Below are positions 45,795 through 57,030 of a stretch of 64,000 nt of DNA, one piece after another; position 1 is the first letter of the stretch; each line of letters opens with the position of its first letter. The position numbers were made by a program, and so were the translations under genes. The stretch lies in contig NC_053407.1 in the NCBI RefSeq assembly GCF_016859285.1, positions 18,018,632 to 18,082,631 on the forward strand. Reading direction: 5' to 3'. This DNA is from Xiphias gladius. Its lineage: Eukaryota > Chordata > Actinopteri > Istiophoriformes > Xiphiidae. The notes under the pieces are model-generated. The model saw nothing but the letters and a program-made list of their open reading frames with translations. It was not told the DNA's origin and made no database searches.

Positions 45795-47594
45795 CTAGAG
45801 GAGTGAACACTTGAAGAATTTGATTCTCTTCGACTTTTTCTCTGAGATCTTGACCGGTTTGCCCGACCCTCCGGCACCGTTGTCAGTCTAGCACAGGAAG
45901 ACATGATAGTGGAGGAATGTAACAGATACCGTTTCAAACAAAGTGTAGCATCTATTATAACAAACTCTTAACCACTTACTGTCTTTGAGCTCAGATTATG
46001 TAATATGTCCCTTCCCATAGTATAAAAAGCCTGGAGTGACAGAGAAACAAAAACCAAAGTTGAATGAACATGTATATCAGTCATGTTACATGACACTTTC
46101 ATGGTTAAAAATTTCCGCTTACCTCCTCTACATTTAAGCTAGACTTTGCGCTGGTCTCCAAGAACTTTACTCCATAATCAATAGCCAGCTGAGTGAGATA
46201 TGAACTCAATGTAAGTGTCACTCAGTGAAAATTGGAAATGTGCAAAGCATTTCAATTTGTTTGAGACTTCCTTTTTAGTAATGACCGGCTGCCGAGACTC
46301 ACTTTTTCACCTCTGTCTTTGGACACCTGTCTCCTGTCAGTCATGTCACATTTGTTACCCAGGATCATCTTCTCCACATCGGACGAGGCATGCTGGGAGA
46401 AATTAAAAAACTCATCATGCTAAGTATGTTACTCTCAGTATACAATTCCAATATCAAACAGCAATTCTTAACAGTTTTAGTTTACTAGTATAAATTAAAT
46501 TCAGAGCTCACCTCTTCAATATTTCTGATCCAGTTTTTTATGTTTTCAAAGGACTTCTCATTGCAGATGTCATAGACCAACATAATGCCCTGTGAGGAAA
46601 AACAGTCATCCTCACAAACAATTTCCAAACCCTGATATGTAAGGTAGATGCACTGTGAGAAAGTGTATGGATTAAGGGAGGACTTACCATAGCCCCTCTG
46701 TAGTAAGCTGTAGTGATGGTGCGAAACCTCTCCTGTCCTGCCGTGTCCCTGAGAACATCGAATCAACTTCAGTGGTAAATGGTCAGATTCATTTCAAATT
46801 CAGATTTTTTTTTTTTTTTTTATATAAAAAATGAGAAAATGTCTGCTCACATCACACTTACCAAATCTGAAGTTTGACTCTTTTTCCATCCAGCTCTATT
46901 GTTCTGATTTTGAAGTCTATTCCTGGATTTGAATAAACAAGCACAGACGGAGCTGTATGAGCTGATGATTACTGTATTGATTGGTTACATGGTATCTTAA
47001 AATGTGTCACATGTCTGCAATACACAGCAAACCAGGCACATCTGTAATAAGCGGCTGTCCTTTGTAAACTTTTTTTTTTTAACACGAACTGCTAATCCTA
47101 TGTCAATTTGCTGAAGGACACAATTTAATGTCACAGCAAAAGTAGCGGCAGTAGAATACTATAGAGCTTTACGGAGGTCGAACATCATGACTATAATTCT
47201 GGTCTCATTCTAAATTTAGCCTTACTGGTGCCTTGGAACCATCAAGGACAGGAGCTCATCACTATTTTCTCTCACAGCCCCATTGTCTTACTCTGATGCC
47301 CCTTCAAACATTGTGGGTCTGTATTATATGATACAGATTTGTTATAGGATACTACCGTTGACTACATATTTTGACCACCATTAGAGCAATGGCAGTAAAG
47401 CACTGTAATATGTTAAAACGGGCATGCATTATGTCAGATTTATCCTCAGGGGCGACCGCAGGGTACTCACCTATCGTGGATATGAAGGTGGTATTGAAGG
47501 AGTCCTCGCTGAATCTGAACAGCAGACATGTCTTGCCGACGCCGCTGTCTCCGATGAGCAGCAGTTTGAAGAGATAGTCGTACGTCTTCGCCAT
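45795..47594 (-). CDS. rab8b: rab8b-like small GTPase (8 exons, 207 aa)
   Basis: Rab8-family GTPase that directs post-Golgi vesicles to the plasma membrane and primary cilium. Exons in coding order: 47471-47594, 46862-46922, 46688-46748, 46512-46589, 46303-46392, 46123-46188, 45980-46030, 45795-45887; all phases join, giving 207 residues, the normal Rab8 length. Visible: [20 protein letters not shown] with P-loop GDSGVGKT, effector region [11 protein letters not shown], switch [14 protein letters not shown] and ETSAK guanine-binding motifs, and a C-terminal CSLL box for geranylgeranylation (RAB8B type; RAB8A ends CVLL). Odd points: DICNEKSF where Rab8 usually has DITNEKSF, and exon 7 [17 protein letters not shown] in place of the usual AFFTLARDI. 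Head-to-head with rps27l, as in human. Confidence is high for Rab8, lower for the B paralogue. Confidence 0.9.
46804..46820. repeat. T homopolymer in a rab8b-like intron
   Basis: A run of about 17 T in the short intron between exons 2 and 3 of the minus-strand Rab gene. On the transcript it is an A-run. Confidence 0.8.
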
Positions 47595-48384
47595 TTCGGC
47601 ACACCGCTATCGTAAGGCCCCGCTGAGCCGGGATCCCCCGTCTGGAAGCCCTCCGCTGCCTGTGGCGGACCGGCGGCAGACCGGTGCCGGGGAGAGTGAC
47701 GTCGCCGTCTGCTTTGCATTATGGTCTACGTAGTTTAGAGGGACAAAAGGGTGATCCAGGACTACATGTAGCTACGTTTATTTCTTCTGCTGTTTTTAAT
47801 TGTTGTTGGTTGGATATGCCCCTTATCTTGTCTGCTTTTTAATAAATTTAACTATGAGGGGACTGCAACATCATAATGGGTATATTAGAGGTGTATACCT
47901 CCAGTAATGATGATTTGAAAACGCCTACATAAACACAAATCTGGTGTTTCTTTCCTCTCCTTTTCATTAACCATGTACACCTATTTTATTCTCCGATGTA
48001 TCCAAAAAAAAAAAAAAAAAAAATTTCATGTTTTGCAAAACCCCCGAAACACTGCACACACCCCAGGGACAGGCTGCACACAATTCGTTCTAATTTTGAT
48101 ATTATTAAAAAGTTTACACATTTTCAACGATCTCTACATATATCTACAATAAAAAAAAATAGGAACAACCGTGGGACGCCAGGTGCCAGACTTTCTCATT
48201 TAAGCATGATAAAATGCTAAAAACGTCAAAAGCGCCCTTCTCAGTTGGGAAATCATTTTAAAAAAATACTGCACCTGAAGGCTGTTGTCATTTTGTAAGA
48301 CAACCCCCCCCCAAAACCATTACTGCACAGTTCTGTCCAAGCAGCCCACGTATACGCAGAAAAGCTAGGCTATCACGGTGGAAA
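47595..48384. promoter_or_regulatory. Shared divergent promoter region of rab8b-like and rps27l-like
   Basis: 790 bp separate the two start codons. The part next to the Rab gene (47595-47740) is CpG-rich, for example 'ggcggaccggcggcagacc', and likely holds its 5' UTR and promoter. The middle is AT-rich with an A-run (48003-48022). A pyrimidine tract, CCCTTCTC, at about 48234-48241 could be a TOP-type start for the ribosomal gene, but it lies 150 bp from the ATG and is uncertain. Confidence 0.5.
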
Positions 48385-50506
48385 ATGCCTGTAAGTTACG
48401 GGGTTTTTTTGGTCATTCGTTGTGTTTGAGTTAACATGCGGCGTTGTCTGCTGCCAGTGCGTGTTTACCGTCGACTACGTTGTAGATGTAAAACCTAGAG
48501 CTAGAAGTTGTGTTGTTGATATGTAGCAGCGGCCAGCACATGGATAGGAAGTTAGCTAACATAGCTCAGTCTGACACGGGTGGCGACCCTAGACTGTATA
48601 TATTTAAAAAAAAAAAAAAAAAAAAAGCTGGCGACTACTTGCTGAAACCCAACAGCGATATAAAAATTCTTTCACCAGATGGATTTTACAAACACAAATT
48701 CAGTATACTTAACATTACTTTTATGGAAAACTACAGTGCGTGTGTGTGCGCTTAAGCTAGTGAATTTTCGTCGTCTATGGTATCGCTTAAACGTTAGCTA
48801 ATATCAGGTATTCGCCGTGTTGTCTGAAGCTTAAAAAACAAAACAGATGACCACTTACCTGCAGAGAATTGTAATTACCTTTATACACATTTTATAATAA
48901 TACTACAGATTCTTGAAAACCACTGTTGCACTTCTGTGTGACTGAACCTGTCTCAGGTCTACTTCAACTGTCTGTCAAATTAAAGGTTAGCTCTAAATTA
49001 GTATGTTTCGCTACTTTTAGCTCGCCAAAGACCTCCTCCACCCTTGTATGGACCACGAGAGAAGACAGCATAAAAAGAAAAGGCTCGTTCAGAGCCCGAA
49101 CTCCTACTTTATGGACGTGAAGTGCCCAGGTAAGGTCTGTCTATACGGTAGATCCAGGTCCTCCCAGGAGTGTGATACATGCATTACACACAAGACCAGA
49201 TTAACTGACGGTCTGATGCAGTGTTTTAAGGCCATTTGTTTGGTCACACATTGACCAGTTACTCCTGTCATGGGTTTGCAGTGATTTAATCCATTGTTTA
49301 CCTCACATTACATACATGACATTCAGTGGTGGAAGGTAACTAAGTACATTTACTCAAATGTGCCTGAGTTCAATTTTGGGGTACTTGTACTGTAGTTGAC
49401 CATTTCAATTTCATGCTATTATGTAGTAATACTCCACTACATTTCAGAGGGAAACACTTTGCAATTTTTTACACCACTACATTTATCCAACAGCTGTAGT
49501 TTTCTATCTGCTTAACTTTACTAACATAACTTTCCTTTCAAATTTTACATCAAAAACGTGATATGCTTGTGAAATACAAAACAAAACTCAAGGTTTCAGA
49601 TTTAATTCAGATTCAGATATGAACTGTTAGTACTTCCACTAAAAGGTGATTTCCCCTCTAAACTTCTCAGATTGTTTCGTTAAAATATCAAAGAGTTAAA
49701 GGGGTAAAGTTATGCAATATTTCTCAAAAATAAAAGATTAGAGAATTAAAAAAAAAATGGCTACAAATTTGTGTAGTTTAATCATCTCAGGACCCTTTGT
49801 GACCATTTAGAAGGGGCCTGATCCCTAGTCTGGGAACCACTAGACTAAATTACATAATTGTATATAATTTAGTTAAAACTAGCTGCACCTGGGCCAGCTA
49901 CAACAGCTTAGCAGCATTAATGCATTAAGAATCCAGTAAAGTAAGATATGATAACTTAATCAATCACTGGGCCCAAGTATTTTACTTTTTTTAACTTTAA
50001 TTACATTTTGCTGGTAATACCTGTGTACTTTTACTTAAGTAAACTTTTGAATACAGGACTTTTACCTGCAATGGAGTATTTTTACATTGCTGAATTCATA
50101 CTTTTACTTACTTTGGAAATGGTTTTGAATACTTCTTCCACCAGTGATGGCATTCATGAAAACGTCTGTTATAATTTCAATTTATATGTTGGACCTATTG
50201 TTTGTTTACAGTTTAACACTGTTTCTTATGCAGGCTGCTACAAGATCACCACTGTGTTCAGCCATGCACAGACAGTGGTACTCTGTGTGGGATGCTCAAC
50301 GGTGTTGTGCCAGCCAAAAGGTGGAAAGGCCAGACTGACAGAGGGTAAAACATCGACATGCTAGTATATAGATATACTTTGTAAAAGTCATGATTATAAA
50401 GCCAGGTGTCACTTCCTTTAGCTGACATATCCCTAAGTTGTAACTAGATGTAACTCATTTTCATTTTTGCTTCACAGGTTGTTCTTTCAGGAGAAAGCAA
50501 CATTAA
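48385..50506 (+). CDS. rps27l: rps27l-like 40S ribosomal protein S27 (4 exons, 84 aa)
   Basis: Zinc-finger protein of the small ribosomal subunit. Exons 48385-48390 (ATGCCT only), 49021-49129, 50234-50344, 50478-50506. The two-codon first exon and 84-residue length are the standard S27/S27L structure. Visible: [30 protein letters not shown], the Cys4 zinc site CPGC...[13 protein letters not shown] and the C-terminal SFRRKQH. Polyadenylation signal AATAAA at 50536-50541. Odd: residues after HP read CMDHERRQ where known S27/S27L proteins have an acidic stretch (SLEEEKKK type), and QPKGG replaces QPTGG. Named rps27l rather than rps27 because RPS27L is beside RAB8B in human; residues alone do not separate them. 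Intron 2 carries a hAT-like element, and exons 3-4 are repeated downstream at 51371-51643. Confidence 0.9.
48605..48625. repeat. A homopolymer in rps27l intron 1
   Basis: A run of about 21 A in the first intron of the ribosomal gene. Confidence 0.8.
49324..50146 (+). mobile_element. hAT-like non-autonomous DNA transposon in rps27l intron 2
   Basis: Ends CAGTGGTGGAAG and CTTCCACCAGTG form 12-bp inverted repeats with one mismatch. They are flanked by 8-bp target duplications ATGACATT (49316-49323) and ATGGCATT (50147-50154), differing at one base, the size expected for hAT. The inside is rich in 'taagtac' and 'actttta' phrases and has no transposase. I recognise a very abundant teleost element. 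Its right half (from the A-run at 49748) is included in the downstream duplication. Confidence 0.85.
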
Positions 50507-50884
50507 AAAGGGATTATCCACTTAATCATGACTGTAATAAAGCTGTGCTGTTGATAAACACCTTATTTTTCCATTGATTACAATGTTGTTGTTCATTCAC
50601 TAATGACAGGTTCTGTCACTGTACAAATGTTCAACTTTTATGACAAATTTCTAGAAAATTACTAGCAATTTTTTTAACATGTAAAATACTAAAAGTAAAA
50701 TCTTACTAAAATCAATAAAGCAAGTCATTATAAAAGTTGAAGCATTCTGGGACTTTTATTGAGAAATAACCAAAAATGTTTGTCATGACTGAATTACCTT
50801 CACAGAAAGCATACAAGTAGTCCTTTCAGCTTCTGAATGAAAACATTTGTGCCATTGATTTCTTTGGAAACATACATTTTAAAA
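49748..50884 (+). repeat. Tandem duplication, unit 1 (1137 bp)
   Basis: Runs from the A-run inside the hAT-like element through rps27l exons 3 and 4 and the 3' UTR to the A-run at 50881-50894. Matching points in unit 2 are offset by exactly 1137 bp. Only about eight base differences were seen by eye, plus A-run length, so the copies are about 99% identical. Confidence 0.95.
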
Positions 50885-52036
50885 AAAAAAAAAATGGCTA
50901 CAAATTTGTGTAGTTTAATCATCTCAGGACCCTTTGTGACCATTTAGAAGGGGCCTGATCCCTAGTCTGGGAACCACTAGACTAAATTACATAACTGTAT
51001 AAAATTTAGTTAAAACTAGCTGCACCTGGGCCAGCTACAACAGTTAAGCAGCATTAATGCATTAAGAATCCAGTAAAGTAAGATATGATAACTTAATCAA
51101 TCACTGGGCCCAAGTATTTTACTTTTTTTAACTTTAATTACATTTTGCTGGTAATACCTGTGTACTTTTACTTAAGTAAACTTTTGAATACAGGACTTTT
51201 ACCTGCAATGGAGTATTTTTACATTGCTGAATTCATACTTTTACTTACTTTGGAAATGGTTTTGAATACTTCTTCCACCAGTGATGGCATTCATGAAAAC
51301 GTCTGTTATAATTTCAATTTATATGTTGGACCTATTGTTTGTTTACAGTTTAACACTGTTTCTTATGCAGGCTGCTACAAGATCACCACTGTGTTCAGCC
51401 ATGCACAGACAGTGGTACTCTGTGTGGGATGCTCAACGGTGTTGTGCCAGCCAAAAGGTGGAAAGGCCAGACTGACAGAGGGTAAAACATCGACATGCTA
51501 GTATATAGATATACTTTGTAAAAGTCATGATTATAAAGCCAGGTGTCACTTCCTTTAGCTGACATATCCCTAAGTTGTAACTAGATGTAACTCATTTTCA
51601 TTTTTGCTTTACAGGTTGTTCTTTCAGGAGAAAGCAACATTAAAAAGGGATTATCCACTTAATCATGACTGTAATAAAGCTGTGCTGTTGATAAACACCT
51701 TATTTTTCCATTGATTACAATGTTGTTGTTCATTCACTAATGACAGGTTCTGTCACTGTACAAATGTTCAACTTTTATGACAAATTTCTTGCAAATTACT
51801 AGCAATTTTTTTAACATGTAAAATACTAAAAGTAAAATCTTACTAAAATCAATAAAGCAAGTCATTATAAAAGTTGAAGCATTCTGGGACTTTTATTGAG
51901 AAATAACCAAAAATGTTTGTCATGACTGAATTACCTTCACAGAAAGCATACAAGTAGTCCTTTCAGCTTCTGAATTGAAACATTTGTGCCATTGATTTCT
52001 TTGGAAACATACATTTAAAAAAAAAAAAAAAAAAAA
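50885..52036 (+). repeat. Tandem duplication, unit 2
   Basis: Second copy, starting in the A-run joined to 'atggctacaaatttgtg' and ending 'catacattt' plus an A-run (52017-52036). Differences from unit 1 include 'gctttacag' for 'gcttcacag' at the exon 4 acceptor, 'tttcttgcaaa' for 'tttctagaaaa' and 'gaattgaaac' for 'gaatgaaaac'. It also carries the right half of the hAT-like element (to 51283) and its 3' target duplication. Confidence 0.95.
51371..51643 (+). pseudogene. Duplicated rps27l exons 3 and 4
   Basis: Exon 3 copy 51371-51481 and exon 4 copy 51615-51643, both with intact splice sites and the same coding sequence as the originals, including stop. A polyadenylation signal copy lies at 51673-51678. 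There is no copy of exons 1-2, so on its own this is a 5'-truncated gene. By splicing exon 2 to this copy the locus could still make the same 84-residue protein with an alternative 3' UTR. Called a partial duplicate, not a decayed pseudogene. Confidence 0.8.
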
Positions 52037-52306
52037 CCCCACCAACAAAACACAGTTTTGATAACAAATAAAATGTAAAATTAGTACTCCACTTGTATAT
52101 TTTTGTTCCAGGAAAGTAGCACAAAAATGGAATTGGCAACTGTTTTGAAACTTAATGTGACTAATATGCAGTGCATTATTTTGACATGACATGACTTAAA
52201 CACAAAATTTAAAAAAAAAAAAAAAAAAAAGACAAACAAAAACAATCCAAAACAGCCACAACAAAAAAACCCACATGCTCGACAACATATGTATCACAGA
52301 CTACAA
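52037..52306. other. Short region between rps27l duplication and dnaja4
   Basis: 270 bp of AT-rich sequence with an A-run at 52211-52230. It must hold the start of the dnaja4 3' UTR on the minus strand. Nothing else was recognised. Confidence 0.6.
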
Positions 52307-54693
<2,387 letters not shown>

Positions 54694-55135
54694 GGTGACC
54701 AACCTAAAACGAAATTTTAAAAAAATAAATAAATGAAAACACACGAGAATATCACATTAAGCTGCGACGTAAGTGTCTCGTCCATGAGGGTTAACGATAG
54801 GATCCGACGCTGCCGTTAGCGACGGAGCCACACGTAAAAAAAAAAACAACCTAAAATTAACGCTCGTTTGCTAATATTACCCTGTAACAAAGTTCACATT
54901 AGCCAGAACGACGGTTAAAGAAATTTAAAAAATAATAATAACATTGGCTAACGGCGAAAATACGGTAACACAAGCCTCAAACAGATAACGCTCTCATAGG
55001 CAGCACATGTGGTGAAATGACAATTCCCGTCGGCCATAAAGTAGCTTATGCTACGTTAAACTCGAGTGAAACCGCTAGCATGTATGAGCCGTGCAGCTAA
55101 ATAACGTTACGAATTTCACCGTGTGGCGCACTTAC

Positions 55136-55170
55136 TTGCCGGGTGTAGAAACTGTCGCTGGGGTTACTCT
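55136..55170 (-). other. dnaja4: dnaja4 non-coding first exon (approximate start)
   Basis: On the minus strand the sequence reads CACCCGGCAA followed by donor GTAAGTGC at 55135. The next acceptor, GTTTTAG before 54703, opens the exon holding the start codon. The upstream limit of about 55170 is inferred from the TATA-like box 28-33 bp further upstream. The intron 54704-55135 has no other feature I can name. Confidence 0.6.
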
Positions 55171-55197
55171 GAGGGTGGCGGGGGAAGATGGCTGGTT

Positions 55198-55203
55198 CTT
55201 ATA
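55198..55203 (-). promoter_or_regulatory. dnaja4: TATA-like box of dnaja4
   Basis: TATAAG on the minus strand, 60-65 bp before the first-exon donor and next to a heat-shock-element-like site. Confidence 0.6.
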
Positions 55204-55218
55204 GCCGCTCCACAGCGC

Positions 55219-55233
55219 GGAACTTTCTGGAGA
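55219..55233 (-). promoter_or_regulatory. dnaja4: Heat-shock element (HSE) upstream of dnaja4
   Basis: GGAAC-TTTCT-GGAGA on the plus strand: three alternating 5-bp units (nGAAn, nTTCn, nGAGn), the first two perfect, the third with G for A. This is the HSF1-binding arrangement. It lies about 15 bp upstream of the TATA-like box, as in inducible heat-shock promoters. Confidence 0.65.
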
Positions 55234-57030
55234 GCCCCGAGGAGAGGGGCCGGATGTTTCGTTGGCTGGGACTGCAGAGTCTAGAAAAGACCTGAGAGGA
55301 AAAAAAAAAAAAAGAAAAAGGCAAGAGGCATGGAGAGGGAGAGGGAGGGAGTCCGGGGGGGTGGTGGTGTTGGAGGCCTCCAGTCAAGCTTATTTTATAT
55401 CTTTACCTAATTCTTCGAAGGTTTAAATGAAAAAGCTTTCGTGTGGTTTTGATAAAAATGACAGCAGGTCAGTGGTTTTTAAAGCATCGTATGGGAAACA
55501 GCTAATTTGAACTACAAAAAATGATGAGAATCCAAAATATCTCCAAAATCTTCCTACAGCGTCTTCAGTTGGGGGATCTTATCAAAACTATGTCAGGCAG
55601 TAAATTATAATGGACCTAGAGGAATTACATACCTAATATAAAAGTTAGTCTTTCTGTCAGGTGTGGACTATGTACCAGAGGGGTTAAAAATAAGTCAGCT
55701 CAATTTATCAAGCTGTCCATAACCATCTCACACGCTTCTTTGTGGCCAGCCAAGAGTCTTTATAATCTTGATGAATGCATTTTTTAACCCACTCTTCCTG
55801 CGGATCACTTCAAGATCAAGATATTTTTAGGCTCACTTGCACACGAAGCATGTTTAAGGTCCATCAACAGAGTTTTGCTGATTCTCAAGTTACGTGACTG
55901 TGGGGGCCTTTCGAAAAGCTTCAGCTATTTGAGATTTTAGAGGTGTGCTTTGGATCATTGTTCTGTCGTAGAAGCCGGCCTCTCTCCACATTCACTTTCT
56001 TGACTGACTGCAGGACATTTGCATCCAGAGTTTGCTGATATTTATTGAGACTCCATCCTCTATCCGCGCAATGTTTCCTGTGCCGCTGGCTGCCACAAAA
56101 CCCCAAAAGAGAAGATTTCCATTCTTAATAGTTGTTTAGTTTATATGCCCTGGGCTGGCTCTGCTATCATTTGTTCATTAAAGTGTACTTCTAGGATAAA
56201 GTAGAGAGAATTGGAAATAACTTATTGAAATAATGGGAATATTTGTCAAAATAGCCCCTGACCCCTCGGCTATAGTATTCTTTCACAGCGCACTAAATTA
56301 TAATTGAATTAGTGAAGGTAAAGTATTCCTTTCTTTTTGCAGAGTACACTTGTGGACATATGCAGTTACATAACAGCAAGGAATACTCCACATCAATGAT
56401 TGCAATGATGATTGTATAAGTGCAATATTTAATGCATTTGTTGTCCATTGTTGTTGCTTTAGATACTGAATTAACAGCCGCAGATGTTGGCTTGACTGGC
56501 TAAAGACCACAAAGTGTTAAGTATGTAAACGAACTCCAAAATGATTAATGATGTATTAAAGCTCTACGCAATCCCTCCGAATGAACTGAGATTGTTTATA
56601 GGGTAGGAACCGCATATAAACCTACCTGATCAAAGTTTGGGATGGTAAACTTGTCTATTTCACACAAAATATACCTCACATAGATTAAGCTGGATCAAAG
56701 GTGGAGGTGCAATGTTTATTTGGCTTTTTACCTATCTGTGTGTGATTTAAGGGAAAATTATAATCAGACTGTTTTACATATGAAAAGACTGAGCTAATTC
56801 AAATTCAGGACATGGTTCTGAGCCAGGCCAGTCCAATGCTTTGCACACATGGATGTGATTCGCAACCATTAATGACTTCACGAGGCTTGTTAAACTGCAT
56901 GCCTTGTTAGTTTACTAGTCCCCGAAAAAGACGTGGTGCTTTTAAAGGGTGGAGGTGTCTTCTTCAGAGCAAATCTACAGGCGTGATCCTACATAACCTG
57001 TAGCCAAACTACCAGGAGGTCTACAACAGT
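55234..57030. other. Intergenic region between dnaja4 and acsbg1
   Basis: 1.8 kb between two divergent genes. It contains the distal dnaja4 promoter, an A-run (55300-55313), a decayed Tc1-like transposase (about 55700-56120) and AT-rich sequence that must include the acsbg1 promoter. No TATA or CpG island was recognised before acsbg1. Confidence 0.6.
55700..56120 (-). mobile_element. Decayed Tc1/mariner transposase fragment
   Basis: Minus-strand translation gives KYQQTLDANVLQSVKKVN, then NNDPKHTS (the second catalytic Asp motif of the DDE domain, normally QDNDPKHTS). In another frame follow WPPQSRNLRISKTLLMDLK (normally W-P-S-Q-S-P-D-L-N-P-I-E) and a tail with stops. The fragment therefore covers the C-terminal half of a Tc1-like transposase, with several stops and frame changes. 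Neither inverted repeat was found. It is old and inactive. Confidence 0.8.

Noticed and set aside
48385-50506. Processed pseudogene of rps27
   Set aside because: Has introns with correct sites, an intact frame and its own polyadenylation signal.
50008-51501. Two identical 118-codon frames as separate genes
   Set aside because: Each is just rps27l exon 3 read together with upstream intron; the true protein is made by splicing.
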